DNA of 36,239 bases from Streptomyces sp. FH025. GTDB taxonomy: Bacteria > Actinomycetota > Actinomycetes > Streptomycetales > Streptomycetaceae. Below, one piece after another: positions 18,596-26,703 of the stretch (position 1 is the first letter of the stretch; every line of letters begins with the position of its first letter). The notes beneath the pieces were generated by a model, which had not been told where the DNA came from, searched no databases, and was given only the letters and a program-made list of their open reading frames with translations. The stretch lies in assembly GCF_017427025.1 (NCBI RefSeq), contig NZ_JAFLNG010000006.1, forward strand, positions 1 through 36,239. Direction: 5' to 3'. Both the position numbers and the translations under genes were made by a program.

Positions 18596-19240
18596 TCAGT
18601 TGGTCTGGTTGCCCCGCCGGGCCCGGCCGCTCCAGACAGGTTCGAACAGTGTCCAGGAGTAGCGCCAGGAGTCGGCGGCCCGGCGGTCCAGGAAGGCCAG
18701 TCGGGCGTTGAGGCCGGTGGCGACGAGCACGGTCAGGCCACCGAAGGCGGCCAGCCCGACGAGCACCGCGTTGGTGGCCGAGTAGGTCACGGACGGGGGC
18801 GCGGCGGCCGGGCGGCCGCTGTCGTCGACCCAGGTGCTCACGGTGGAGCCGACGGCGGTGCGGCGGGTGACGGTGACGGTGCCGGTGTGGTCCTCGTCCC
18901 CGGGGTAGGTCCAGGAGGCGTCCGCCTCGTACACCGTCGCACCGGTGACGGGCGCGGCGGCGCTGCGGGCCGGGGTGTGCACGACCGCCTCGACCCGGTG
19001 CAACCGGGCGGCGGTCGCGAGGCTCTGCTGACGGGCCGTGGTGTAGTCGGCCGCCGCGGCACCGGCACCGGCCAGCGATGCCAGCGCCATGGCGAGAAGG
19101 GCCCAGAGCCAGGCCCGGCTGCGGGAGCGGTCGACGGGACGGCTCAGCGGGTTCGTGTCCCGGCCGAGGGCGCGACGCAGGTTCCGTCGCAGCGTGCCAC
19201 CCGCGGTGGCTGACCGGGCTGGGCGACGAGCGCGGGTCAT
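18596..19240 (-). CDS. Rv1733c-like dormancy-associated membrane protein
   Basis: A 214-residue protein with an Arg-rich cytoplasmic N terminus and two membrane spans, WLWALLAMALASLAGAGAA (about 45-63) and AVLVGLAAFGGLTVLVATG (about 160-178), with an external domain between. The layout and the words NPLSRPVDR (Rv1733c: NPLVRGTDR), STWVDDSGRP (IWVDSAGQ) and the C-terminal R..SW match M. tuberculosis Rv1733c, a DosR-regulon antigen of unknown biochemical function. The ATG at 19240 has AAGGAG eight bases upstream. It starts a minus-strand operon with the ABC exporter and is divergent from the arginine deiminase operon across a 410-base region with DevR-like boxes. An 18-bp tandem repeat lies in its leader. 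Confidence 0.82.
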   Translation of the reverse strand: MTRARRPARSATAGGTLRRNLRRALGRDTNPLSRPVDRSRSRAWLWALLAMALASLAGAGAAAADYTTARQQSLATAARLHRVEAVVHTPARSAAAPVTGATVYEADASWTYPGDEDHTGTVTVTRRTAVGSTVSTWVDDSGRPAAAPPSVTYSATNAVLVGLAAFGGLTVLVATGLNARLAFLDRRAADSWRYSWTLFEPVWSGRARRGNQTN

Positions 19241-19253
19241 GTGGGTTCTCCTT

Positions 19254-19307
19254 GCGGCTTCTCGGCGACGTGTGGCTTCTCGGCGACGTGCGGCTTCTCT
19301 GCGACGC
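19254..19307. repeat. Three tandem copies of an 18-bp unit in the Rv1733c-like leader
   Basis: GCGGCTTCTCGGCGACGT (19254-19271), GTGGCTTCTCGGCGACGT (19272-19289) and GCGGCTTCTCTGCGACGC (19290-19307) lie directly upstream of the AAGGAG ribosome binding site of the minus-strand gene. The position relative to the start is the same as for the 12-bp array before USP 1. Confidence 0.9.
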
Positions 19308-19363
19308 CCTCAGTCTCGGGCCGCGTCGGCGTGCCGCCCCAGGGACCGAAGGGACCTGCCCGG

Positions 19364-19377
19364 AGGCCGGTGGTCCC
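19364..19377 (-). promoter_or_regulatory. Candidate DevR box facing the Rv1733c-like gene
   Basis: The minus strand reads GGGACCACCGGCCT, 11 of 14 identical to the adhE box with both GACC and GGCC arms intact. It lies 124 bp upstream of the Rv1733c-like start. Confidence 0.4.
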
Positions 19378-19538
19378 GATGGGCCGTCCGGCGGCGTTCC
19401 GCGCGGCGGCCCGAGCCGTCGGCCCGGTGGGACGGGCGGGCCGCACGGGCCGGAAACGGCGAGGTCAGAGGGCCGGTCGGCCCGGCGTCAGGCCGGGACC
19501 GATGGGAGCGGGACCCGGGACGGCCGGGACCGGAAGGC

Positions 19539-19552
19539 GGGACCGTCGGCCC
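19539..19552 (+). promoter_or_regulatory. Candidate DevR box upstream of the arginine deiminase operon
   Basis: GGGACCGTCGGCCC is 13 of 14 identical to the adhE box and lies 99 bp upstream of the permease start. It stands at the end of a GGGAC-rich stretch that might add half-sites. Confidence 0.6.
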
Positions 19553-19650
19553 CTGGGCCCGGCCCGGCCACGGGCAGAGGATCTTCCACGACGGTCGGCG
19601 AGGAAATCGGCCGATCAACAGGTTTTGACGCACGGCAAAGGAGCCGTTCC

Positions 19651-21153
19651 ATGTCAGTGCTCGATCGTGGCAGACGATCCGACAGGACGGGCGACGCACG
19701 CACCGGGGAGGGCAGGTCCTTCGGGCTGCCCGCCGCGACCGCGCTGGTCGTCGGCAGCATCATCGGGACCGGCGTGTTCGCCCTGCCGTCGGCCCTGGCC
19801 CCGTACGGGCCGATCGCCCTGGTGGCGTTCGTGCTGGTGACCGTCGGCGCGCTGGCGCTCGCGGTGACGTTCGGCCGGCTGACGGAGCGGTCCCCCGGCA
19901 GCGGTGGCCCCTACGTCTACGCCCGCGAGGCGTTCGGCGAGTTCGCCGGGTTCCTGACCGCCTGGTCGTACTGGATCACGGCCTGGGCCGGGAACGCGGC
20001 GATCGCGGTGGCCTGGGTGGGCTACGTCGAGGTGTTCGTGAACAAGGGGCACCACACCTGGGCGTCCGTGACGATCGCGCTGGCCGGGCTCTGGCTGCCG
20101 GCCCTGGTCAACCTGACCGGGGTGAAGAACATCGGCGCCTTCCAAGTGGTGACCACCGTGCTGAAGTTCGTGCCGCTGGCGTTCATGGCCACCGCCGGCC
20201 TGCTGTTCATGAAGTCCGGCAACTTCGGCGCCTTCAACGCGAGCGGCGGTTCGGCGCTCGGCGCGATCTCGGCGGCGGGGGCGATCGCCCTGTTCAGCTA
20301 CATCGGGCTGGAGACCGCCTCGGTGGCCGCGGGCCGGGTGCGCGATCCGCAGCGCAACGTCCCGCGCGCCACCATCTACGGCACGCTGGCCTGCGCCGCG
20401 ATCTACCTGCTCGGCACCCTGGCGGTGTTCGGCACCGTCCCGCACGGTCAACTGGGCTCCTCCAGCGCGCCGTTCACCGACGCCATGAACAACATCGCGG
20501 GCGGTACCTGGGCGGGCAACCTCGTCGCCCTGGCCGCGATCATCTCCGGCATCGGCGCGCTCAACGGCTGGACCCTGATCTGCGCCGAGATGCCGATGGC
20601 CGCCGCCAAGGACGGACTCTTCCCGTCCGCCTTCACCAAGGTCCACGGCCGCGGCGAGGTGCCGGCCTTCGGCATCGTCTCGGCGACGGTCCTCGCGTCG
20701 GTGCTCACCGTGGTCAGCTACACCAGCTTCACCAGGGTCTTCACCGAGATCGTGCTGCTGAGCGTGCTCACCGCCGTCCTGCCGTACCTGATCTCCGCCG
20801 CCGCCCAGCTGTACTGGCTGGTGCGCCGCGGCCGGGAGGAGCTGGACCGCCGCAGGTTCGGCCGGGACGTCGTCGTCACCGTCCTCGCGCTGACCTTCTC
20901 GTACTGGTCGATCCAGGGCAGCGGCTACCAGACCGTCTACTACGGCCTGTTCACCGTCCTGCTCGGCATCCCCGTCTACATCTGGCTCAAGCGGCCCCAG
21001 GCCGAGCCGGCCGCCCTCGGGAAGGCCGAGGAGACGGCCGCCCCGAACGGCTCGCCCGCCACCGTCCCTCACCTGCCCCACGCCGCCCGGGCCGCCCGCC
21101 CGGCCAAGCTGCCGACCCTCCTGCGCCGGGCCCTGACCCCGCGCCACCACTGA
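19651..21153 (+). CDS. APC-family amino acid permease, probable arginine/ornithine exchanger
   Basis: A 500-residue membrane protein with about 12 spans of the amino acid-polyamine-organocation family. The first span carries the substrate-backbone motif [19 protein letters not shown]. Other family segments are [49 protein letters not shown] and [27 protein letters not shown]. These resemble basic amino acid antiporters such as ArcD and AdiC. Its place as first gene before arcA-arcB-arcC (16-base gap) suggests that it imports arginine in exchange for ornithine; the exact substrate is inferred from context. The ATG at 19651 has AAAGGAG seven bases upstream. The last 60 residues are a Pro/Ala/Arg-rich cytoplasmic tail not usual for the family. 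Confidence 0.85.
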   Translation: MSVLDRGRRSDRTGDARTGEGRSFGLPAATALVVGSIIGTGVFALPSALAPYGPIALVAFVLVTVGALALAVTFGRLTERSPGSGGPYVYAREAFGEFAGFLTAWSYWITAWAGNAAIAVAWVGYVEVFVNKGHHTWASVTIALAGLWLPALVNLTGVKNIGAFQVVTTVLKFVPLAFMATAGLLFMKSGNFGAFNASGGSALGAISAAGAIALFSYIGLETASVAAGRVRDPQRNVPRATIYGTLACAAIYLLGTLAVFGTVPHGQLGSSSAPFTDAMNNIAGGTWAGNLVALAAIISGIGALNGWTLICAEMPMAAAKDGLFPSAFTKVHGRGEVPAFGIVSATVLASVLTVVSYTSFTRVFTEIVLLSVLTAVLPYLISAAAQLYWLVRRGREELDRRRFGRDVVVTVLALTFSYWSIQGSGYQTVYYGLFTVLLGIPVYIWLKRPQAEPAALGKAEETAAPNGSPATVPHLPHAARAARPAKLPTLLRRALTPRHH

Positions 21154-21169
21154 GAACGAGGAGTACCCG

Positions 21170-22393
21170 ATGTCCGCCCTGCGTGTCGATTCCGAGGCCG
21201 GCCGCCTGCACCAGGTGATCCTGCACCGCCCCGGCCTGGAACTCTCCCGGCTGACCCCGCGCAACGTCGACGAGCTGCTGTTCGACGACATCCTGTGGGC
21301 CAAGCGGGCCCGCGAGGAGCACGACGCCTTCGCCCAGGTGCTGCGCGACCACGGCGTCCGCGTCCACCACTACGCCGACCTGCTCGCCGAGACGCTCGAC
21401 ATACCCGTCGCCCGCTCCTGGCTGCTCGGCCAGGTCGCCACCCCGGCCGTGGTGGGCCCGGCCCTGGTCGACCCGGTCCGGCAGCTGTGCGAGGAACTCG
21501 ACGGCCGGACCCTGGCCGAGTACCTGATCGGCGGCGTCCTCAAGGACGACCTGCCGCTGAGGAACCCGCACAGCCTGCTCTGGCACACCCTCGGCGACCA
21601 GGACTTCGCCCTGCCTCCGCTGCCCAACCACCTCTTCCCGCGCGACAACTCCTGCTGGATCGGCGCCCGGTACAGCCTCAACCCGATGGCCCGTCCGGCC
21701 CGCCGCCGGGAGACCCTGCACACCGCGGCCATCTACCGCTTCCACCCGCTGTTCGCCGAGACCGCCCCGCCGCTGCTCGACGGCACCACCCCGACCCCGG
21801 GCATGAGCCTGGAAGGCGGTGACGTCCACACGATCGCCCCGGGGGTGGTCATGATCGGCATGGGCGAGCGCACCACGCCGCAGGCCGTCGAGGCCCTCGC
21901 CCAGCAGCTGTTCCTCACCGGAACCGCCCGCCGGCTGATCGCGGTACGGCTGCCGGAGAGCCGGGCGTTCATGCACCTGGACACCGTGCTGACGATGATC
22001 GACCGGGACGCCTTCGCGATCTACCCGGGGCTGGCCGACCAGCTGCGCTCGTGGACCCTCACCCCCGCTCCCGACCGGCCCGCGGGCTTCGACGTCCGCG
22101 CCGACACCGACCTCGCCGTCTCCCTCGCCGAGGCCCTCGACGTGGACAAGGTCCGCTTCCTCTCCGCGGAGCAGGACGCGCGGGCGGCCGAACGCGAGCA
22201 GTGGGACGACGGCAGCAACTTCCTCGCCCTCGCCCCCGGCGTCGTCGTCGGCTACGAGCGCAACACCACCACCAACACCTACCTGCGCAAGCAGGGCATC
22301 GAGATCGTCACCATCACCGGTTCCGAACTCGGCCGCGGCCGCGGCGGCCCGCGCTGCATGAGCTGCCCCATCCAGCGCGACCCGGCCAACTGA
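21170..22393 (+). CDS. arcA: Arginine deiminase
   Basis: A 407-residue enzyme of the guanidino-modifying superfamily that hydrolyses arginine to citrulline and ammonia. Landmarks are the N-terminal [17 protein letters not shown], the substrate-binding [24 protein letters not shown], the catalytic histidine block [12 protein letters not shown], and the C-terminal catalytic cysteine in [13 protein letters not shown] (Cys396). Length is normal (P. aeruginosa ArcA 418). The ATG at 21170 has GAGGAG six bases upstream. It stands second in a four-gene unit with permease, carbamoyltransferase and carbamate kinase: a full ADI pathway. Confidence 0.96.
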   Translation: MSALRVDSEAGRLHQVILHRPGLELSRLTPRNVDELLFDDILWAKRAREEHDAFAQVLRDHGVRVHHYADLLAETLDIPVARSWLLGQVATPAVVGPALVDPVRQLCEELDGRTLAEYLIGGVLKDDLPLRNPHSLLWHTLGDQDFALPPLPNHLFPRDNSCWIGARYSLNPMARPARRRETLHTAAIYRFHPLFAETAPPLLDGTTPTPGMSLEGGDVHTIAPGVVMIGMGERTTPQAVEALAQQLFLTGTARRLIAVRLPESRAFMHLDTVLTMIDRDAFAIYPGLADQLRSWTLTPAPDRPAGFDVRADTDLAVSLAEALDVDKVRFLSAEQDARAAEREQWDDGSNFLALAPGVVVGYERNTTTNTYLRKQGIEIVTITGSELGRGRGGPRCMSCPIQRDPAN

Positions 22394-22415
22394 ACCCACC
22401 CGAGGAGCAACGACC

Positions 22416-23420
22416 ATGAGCATCGACCTGCGCGGACGCCACTACCTGCGCGAACAGGACTTCACCCCCGCCGAGATCCACCACCTCCTCGACCTCGCCG
22501 CCGAACTGAAGGCCGCCCGGCGGGCGGGCACCGAGACGCAGCGGCTGACCGGCCGCAGGATCGCCCTGATCTTCGAGAAGAACTCCACCCGCACCCGCTG
22601 CGCCTTCGAGGTCGCCGCCGCCGACCAGGGCGCCACCACCACCTACCTCGGCCCGGACGGTTCGCACATCGGCCACAAGGAGACCATCGCCGACACGGCC
22701 AGGGTCCTGGGCCGGATGTACGACGGCATCGAGTACCGGGGCTTCGGCCAGGACACCGTCACCGAACTCGCCCGCCACGCCGGCGTCCCCGTCTTCAACG
22801 GCCTGACCGACGCCTGCCACCCGACGCAGAGCCTGTGCGACGTCTTCACCATGCGCGAGCACAGCGGCAAGCCGCTGGAGCGGATCTCCTTCTGCTACCT
22901 CGGCGACGCCCGCAACAACACCGCCAACTCCCTCATGGCGATGGGCAGTCTGCTGGGCATGGATGTCCGGATCGCCGCCCCGAAGGCCCTGTGGCCCGAC
23001 CCGGAGCTGGTGGCCGAGTGCCGTCGCGTCGGCGAGGAGACGGGCGCCCGGCTCACGCTGAGCGAGCGGCCCGAAGAGGCGGTCCGCGGCGCCGACTACC
23101 TCTACACCGACGTCTGGGTCTCCATGGGCGAGGACCACGGCCGCTGGAAGGAGCGCATCGACCTGCTGCTCCCGTACCGGGTCACCGCCGAACTGATGGC
23201 CGCGACCGGGAACCCGGACACCGCCTTCCTGCACTGTCTGCCCGCCCTGCACGACCGGCGTACCGACCTGGGCGCCGAACTCGCCCGGGAGCACGGCCTG
23301 GACGGGCTGGAGGTCACCGACGAGGTCTTCGAGTCGCCCGCGAGCCTGGTCTTCGACCAGGCCGAGAACCGGATGCACACCATCAAGGCCGTCCTGGTCG
23401 CCACCCTGGGGAGGGACTGA
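22416..23420 (+). CDS. arcB: Ornithine carbamoyltransferase, catabolic context
   Basis: A 334-residue enzyme that in this pathway phosphorolyses citrulline to ornithine and carbamoyl phosphate. It has the carbamoyl-phosphate site STRTR (57-61), [11 protein letters not shown] (about 133-143), the ornithine-binding region and [10 protein letters not shown] with the conserved Cys, and the C-terminal [20 protein letters not shown]. It is 334 residues, close to catabolic OTCases (about 336) and longer than many anabolic ArgF (about 305-315). Sequence alone does not set direction; placement between arcA and arcC does. The ATG at 22416 has GAGGAG upstream. Two bases separate its stop from the arcC start. 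Confidence 0.94.
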   Translation: MSIDLRGRHYLREQDFTPAEIHHLLDLAAELKAARRAGTETQRLTGRRIALIFEKNSTRTRCAFEVAAADQGATTTYLGPDGSHIGHKETIADTARVLGRMYDGIEYRGFGQDTVTELARHAGVPVFNGLTDACHPTQSLCDVFTMREHSGKPLERISFCYLGDARNNTANSLMAMGSLLGMDVRIAAPKALWPDPELVAECRRVGEETGARLTLSERPEEAVRGADYLYTDVWVSMGEDHGRWKERIDLLLPYRVTAELMAATGNPDTAFLHCLPALHDRRTDLGAELAREHGLDGLEVTDEVFESPASLVFDQAENRMHTIKAVLVATLGRD

Positions 23421-23422
23421 GC

Positions 23423-24385
23423 ATGCGCATCGTCGCCGCCCTCGGCGGGAACGCCCTGCTCCAGCGGGGTGAACACCCGGACGCAGAGGTCCAGTTGCAC
23501 CACGTCCACCAGGCCGCCCGCTCGCTCGCCGAACTCGTCCAGGCCGGGCACGAGGTGGTGGTCACCCACGGCAACGGCCCGCAGATCGGCCTGCTCGCCG
23601 TCGAGAGCGAGACCGATCCGGCCCTCACCGCGCCCTACCCGCTGGACGTCCTGGGCGCCCAGACCCAGGGCATGATCGGCACCCTGCTCGCCCGCGAACT
23701 CATGGCCCGTCTGCCGGACCGGCCCGTGGTCGCGCTCGTCACCCACACCGAGGTCGACCCGCACGACCCGGCCTTCAAGCGGCCGGGCAAGTTCATCGGC
23801 GGCCAACTCTCCGAACCTCAGGCCCACTTGATGGAGGCCGAGCGCGGCTGGACCACCGCCAGGGACGGCGACCACCTGCGCCGCACGGTCGCCTCGCCCC
23901 GACCGGTGGCCGTCACCGAGGTGCCGGCCGTCCGCACCCTCCTGGCCGCCGGCACCGTGGTGATCGCCGCCGGCGGCGGGGGAGTGCCGGTGACCCGTGA
24001 CCCCGTCACGGGGCTGGTGCGCGGGGTCGAGGCGGTCGTCGACAAGGACCTCACCGCGGCCCTGCTCGCCGAACAGCTCGGCGCCGACGCCCTGTTGATC
24101 CTCACCGACGTCACCCACGTCTTCACCGGCTTCGGCACCTCGCGCCCCCGCCCGCTGCTCACCGTCACCCCTGAGGGGCTGCGCGCACTGGACCTTCCCG
24201 AGGGGTCGATGCGGCCCAAGGCCGAAGCCGCCGCCTCCTTCGTCGAGCGCACCGGCGGCCTGGCCGCGATCGGCCCGCTCGACAACGCCCTCGGGATCCT
24301 CCTCGGCACCACGGGGACCAGCGTCCGCGCCCTCGCGGAGGACGGGCAGCGGGGGCCCGAGGTGCTCGCCGTCCCTGCGGTGTAG
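23423..24385 (+). CDS. arcC: Carbamate kinase
   Basis: A 320-residue amino acid kinase-fold enzyme that transfers phosphate from carbamoyl phosphate to ADP, giving ATP, CO2 and ammonia. It shows the N-terminal nucleotide/phosphate loop VAALGGNALLQRGE, VVVTHGNGPQIGLLA, LGAQTQGMIGTLL, VIAAGGGGVPV, VEAVVDKDLTAALLAEQLGAD and LLILTDVTHVFTGFG, and near the end GSMRPKAEAAASFVE. This is the ATP-yielding step of the arginine deiminase route. The ATG at 23423 has GGGGAGG eight bases upstream, inside the end of arcB. The stop region carries a 10-bp tandem duplication (GCGGTGTAGA twice, 24378-24397) that repeats the stop codon. A very strong hairpin follows. Confidence 0.95.
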   Translation: MRIVAALGGNALLQRGEHPDAEVQLHHVHQAARSLAELVQAGHEVVVTHGNGPQIGLLAVESETDPALTAPYPLDVLGAQTQGMIGTLLARELMARLPDRPVVALVTHTEVDPHDPAFKRPGKFIGGQLSEPQAHLMEAERGWTTARDGDHLRRTVASPRPVAVTEVPAVRTLLAAGTVVIAAGGGGVPVTRDPVTGLVRGVEAVVDKDLTAALLAEQLGADALLILTDVTHVFTGFGTSRPRPLLTVTPEGLRALDLPEGSMRPKAEAAASFVERTGGLAAIGPLDNALGILLGTTGTSVRALAEDGQRGPEVLAVPAV

Positions 24386-24410
24386 AGCGGTGTAGACCGG
24401 CGAAGCGGTA

Positions 24411-24454
24411 GGCACGGGTCCGCGGGCGAGTCCACTCGCCCGCGGACCCGTGCC
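24411..24454 (+). terminator. Terminator of the arginine deiminase operon
   Basis: Arms 24411-24431 and 24434-24454 are perfectly complementary over 21 bp (GGCACGGGTCCGCGG start) with only two unpaired bases between, so the real loop would be four or more bases. It lies 25 bases after the arcC stop and before the convergent MFS gene, and may serve both. Confidence 0.9.
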
Positions 24455-24481
24455 TTCGGCCGCGGCACCTCCGGAACGGGC

Positions 24482-25699
24482 TCAAGTGCCCGCGCGTGCG
24501 CCGGGGTTGACCTGGCGCCGCGAGCTCCACCGCAGGAAGCCCAGCGCCACCGCCGCGATCCCCGCGCCCAGCCCGTAGACGACCGAGGCCCCGGCGCCCA
24601 GGGCGGCACCGCCGAGCACCGTGCCGAGCCCGATCCCGACGTAGATGGACGAGGAGTTGAGCGAGACCACCAGCGGCGCCTCCTGCGGGGCCACCTGGAT
24701 CAGCCGGTGCTGCTGCGGCGGCGTCTGGCACCAGCTGGCGGCTCCCCACAGCAGCACCAGCAGGCCGACCAGCGGCGCGACGTCCGTGCCGGCGCCCGCC
24801 AGCCAGGCGAGCGCGCCGAGGGCGGCCGCCATCGCCGTGTAGCCGACGGTCAGGACCGCCACCGACCCCCACCGGTCGGTCGCCCAGCCCGCGCCCAGGT
24901 TGCCGGCCACGGCGCCCAGCCCGTAGAGGAAGAGCATCCACAGCGCGGACCGTTCCGGCACTCCGACCGCGTCCAGCACCGGCACGCTGTAGGCGTACGC
25001 GGTGTAACTCGCCCCCATGCCGAGGACGGTGAGCGGCAGGACGGCCAGGACGGAGGGCCGCCGCAGGACGGCGAGACGGGTGCGCAGCGACACCCGGGCG
25101 CTCCCCGGCAGTCGCGGCATGATCGCGCGCAGGACGGCGGCGACCACCAGGCAGAGGCCCGCGACGGCGCCCAGCGCGGCGCGCCACCCGAACCAGTGCC
25201 CGGCGGCGTTGCCGAGCGGCACACCGAGCGCGGTCGCGACGGTGAGCCCGCCGATCACCACCGCCAGGGCCCGCGCCCGCAGTTCGGGCCGGACGAGTGA
25301 GGCGCTGACCGCCCCGGCGCCCGGCGTGTACGCCGCCGCGCCCGCGGCCGCCACCACCCGGCTGACCAGCAGGACGGCCAGGTCGGGGGCGAGCGCGGAG
25401 CCGAGGTTGGCGAGGCCGAGGGTGGTGAGCGCCGCGACCAGCAGGGTCCGGCGCGGGAGTCGGGCCAGCAGGGTGGCGAGTACGGGGGACAGGACGGCGT
25501 ACGCGGCGGCGAAGACGGTGATCGACTGGCCCGCGGTCGCCGGGGAGACGTGCAGGTCCTCGGCCATGGACGGCAGGAAGCCGGCCACCACGAAGGCGTC
25601 CGTGCCGACCGCGAAGGTGCCCAACGCGAGGACGAGGGTGGAGGACAGCCCGCCTGCGGCGGGTTTCGGAGGGGCGTCGGGAATCAGGACACTGGACAT
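24482..25699 (-). CDS. MFS transporter, DHA1-type efflux family
   Basis: A 405-residue inner-membrane protein with 12 predicted spans of the drug:H+ antiporter-1 type (CmlR/AraJ-like). It shows ALGTFAVGTDAFVVAGFLPSMAEDL in span 1, the motif-A-like loop LLARLPRRTLLVAALT, the motif-C-like AAAYTPGAGAVSASL, and GNAAGHWFGWRAAL. Such proteins export small drugs or sugars; the substrate is unknown. The ATG at 25699 has GAGGAG seven bases upstream. It lies 44 bases downstream of the Rrf2 regulator on the same strand. A 25-bp operator-like sequence nearly identical to one at the regulator start spans its own start codon (25682-25706), so the regulator probably controls both genes. Confidence 0.88.
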   Translation of the reverse strand: MSSVLIPDAPPKPAAGGLSSTLVLALGTFAVGTDAFVVAGFLPSMAEDLHVSPATAGQSITVFAAAYAVLSPVLATLLARLPRRTLLVAALTTLGLANLGSALAPDLAVLLVSRVVAAAGAAAYTPGAGAVSASLVRPELRARALAVVIGGLTVATALGVPLGNAAGHWFGWRAALGAVAGLCLVVAAVLRAIMPRLPGSARVSLRTRLAVLRRPSVLAVLPLTVLGMGASYTAYAYSVPVLDAVGVPERSALWMLFLYGLGAVAGNLGAGWATDRWGSVAVLTVGYTAMAAALGALAWLAGAGTDVAPLVGLLVLLWGAASWCQTPPQQHRLIQVAPQEAPLVVSLNSSSIYVGIGLGTVLGGAALGAGASVVYGLGAGIAAVALGFLRWSSRRQVNPGARAGT

Positions 25700-25706
25700 C
25701 CAGGTT
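25682..25706 (-). promoter_or_regulatory. Operator-like copy over the MFS start codon
   Basis: On the minus strand this reads AACCTGGATGT-CC-AGTGTCCTGATT and includes the MFS ATG. It matches the sequence at 26224-26248 at 21 of 25 positions. The outer arms are AACC(T/A)GGA and TCCTG(A/G)TT. Confidence 0.65.
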
Positions 25707-25743
25707 CTCCTCGTGAGGAAGCCGACAGCGGTGGATCGGAGGT

Positions 25744-26223
25744 TCAGCCGGTCAGCCGCGCGTAGTGTCGCCGGGTGCGCTCGGCCGCGCCGGCGGGGGC
25801 CGCCGCCATCAGGTCGGCGACGGTCTGCGCGGCGAGCTCGCGACGCCAGGCCAGTTCGGCGCGGCGCATGGCCGTCGTCACTCCGCACGGGCGGCGGAAG
25901 TCGTCGGAGGCGGCCGCGGCGCCCTCGGTGCGCTGCCGGATCTCGGTGCAGCGGAAGAGGTCCTCGGGGCCCTCGATGGCGGCGACCACGTCCATCAGGG
26001 TGATCTGCTCGGGCGGCCGTCCCAGTCGGAAGCCGCCCCGGGCGCCGGGGGTGGAGCTGAGGATGCCGGCCCTGACCAGCGCCTGTAGGCGTTTGGTGAG
26101 GTAGGCCGGGGGGAGGTCGAACCAGGCTGCCAGCCGGGCCGTCGGTACGGGGTGTTCCTCGCCCAGCCAGGCCAGCGTGAGGCAGCAGTGCAGGCCCCAC
26201 TCGACTCCCTCGCCCATCCGCAT
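25744..26223 (-). CDS. Rrf2-family transcriptional regulator
   Basis: A protein of about 159 residues with an N-terminal winged helix: GVEWGLHCCLTLAWLGEEHPVPTARLAAWFDLPPAYLTKRLQALVRAGILSSTPGARGGFRLGRPPEQITLMDVVAAIEG, the classic Rrf2 pattern including ARGGFRLGRP. Only two cysteines (FRC and RPC) follow, about 20 residues apart, rather than the three closely spaced ligands of IscR or NsrR, so a standard iron-sulfur cluster is doubtful. Three in-frame ATGs exist. 26223 is chosen because the family commonly starts MRMxEGVEW; 26241 would lie inside the operator-like repeat. No Shine-Dalgarno is seen before 26223, and a TAGTGT hexamer seven bases upstream would fit leaderless transcription. It probably represses itself and the MFS gene. 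Confidence 0.85.
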   Translation of the reverse strand: MRMGEGVEWGLHCCLTLAWLGEEHPVPTARLAAWFDLPPAYLTKRLQALVRAGILSSTPGARGGFRLGRPPEQITLMDVVAAIEGPEDLFRCTEIRQRTEGAAAASDDFRRPCGVTTAMRRAELAWRRELAAQTVADLMAAAPAGAAERTRRHYARLTG

Positions 26224-26248
26224 AACCAGGACACTACACATCCTGGTT
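26224..26248 (-). promoter_or_regulatory. Operator-like inverted repeat at the Rrf2 gene start
   Basis: Perfect 8-bp arms AACCAGGA (26224-26231) and TCCTGGTT (26241-26248) surround nine bases and abut the preferred start codon. A near-copy covers the start of the downstream MFS gene (25682-25706). The two-site arrangement fits an autoregulated efflux pair; binding is inferred. Confidence 0.75.
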
Positions 26249-26286
26249 TCCGCGCGGAAGGCCCGAGGGGTGAGGAGCCGGAGAGA

Positions 26287-26700
26287 TCAGCCCGCGCAGG
26301 TCGGGCAGAGTCCGCGGTAGGTGACCTCGGCTCCCGAGACCGCGAAGCCGAAGCGCTGGTCGGCCGGGAGCGCGGTGAGCGGGTCGCCGGCCGGGTGGAC
26401 GTCGCGGATGGCGCCGCAGCCGGTGCACACCAGGTGCTGGTGCGGGTGGTGGGCGTTGGGGTCGTAGCGCTTGGCGCGCCCGTCGGTGGACACCTCGATG
26501 ACCTCGCCGAGGGTGACCAGCTCGCCGAGCGTGTTGTAGACCGTCGCCCGGGAGATCTCCGGGAGGCGTTCGGCCGCCCGGGCGTGCACCTCGTCGGCGG
26601 TCAGGTGCACGTGCTCGCCGTCCAGCACCTCGGCCACGACACGCCGCTGGGAGGTGAGACGCCAGCCGCGTCCGCGCAGCCGCTCCAGCAGGTCACTCAT
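26287..26700 (-). CDS. Fur-family repressor (PerR/CatR-like)
   Basis: A 137-residue metal-dependent repressor. The N-terminal winged helix shows RGWRLTSQRRVVAEVL, HLTADEVHARAAERLPEISRATVYNTLGELVTLGEVIEV. The dimerisation domain has the regulatory-site residues HHPHQHLVCTGCGAIRDV and a second CPTC pair at the C terminus (RGLCPTCAG), giving two CXXC motifs for structural zinc. It is divergent from katG, the usual context of FurA/CatR peroxide sensors in actinomycetes, so it most likely represses katG and itself and is relieved by peroxide. The ATG at 26700 has AGGTG seven bases upstream; a GTG at 26709 is possible. The repeat TTGACCT-GAAT-AGGTGAA at 26704-26721 overlaps its start region and is a candidate operator. 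Confidence 0.88.
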   Translation of the reverse strand: MSDLLERLRGRGWRLTSQRRVVAEVLDGEHVHLTADEVHARAAERLPEISRATVYNTLGELVTLGEVIEVSTDGRAKRYDPNAHHPHQHLVCTGCGAIRDVHPAGDPLTALPADQRFGFAVSGAEVTYRGLCPTCAG

Positions 26701-26703
26701 ACG

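Larger units (their letters stand above)
19241..19650. other. 410-base divergent control region, Rv1733c-like / arginine operon
   Basis: No gene is credible. It contains three 18-bp tandem copies (19254-19307), a candidate box facing left (minus strand GGGACCACCGGCCT, 19364-19377, 124 bp before the Rv1733c-like start), a cluster of GGGAC words at 19493-19545, and a good DevR-like box at 19539-19552 facing the arginine operon. An AT-richer stretch (19590-19635) precedes the permease ribosome binding site. A 69-codon minus-strand frame (19237-19446) ends in a TGA overlapping the Rv1733c-like ATG but has no start signal. Confidence 0.55.

Noticed and set aside
19237-19446. 69-codon minus-strand frame whose stop overlaps the Rv1733c-like ATG, with Val-Ala-Glu-Lys-Pro-His repeats
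   Set aside because: No ribosome binding site, Arg/Pro/Gly-rich start, and the repeats come from the 18-bp array. Kept only as a note, since a translated leader cannot be fully excluded.
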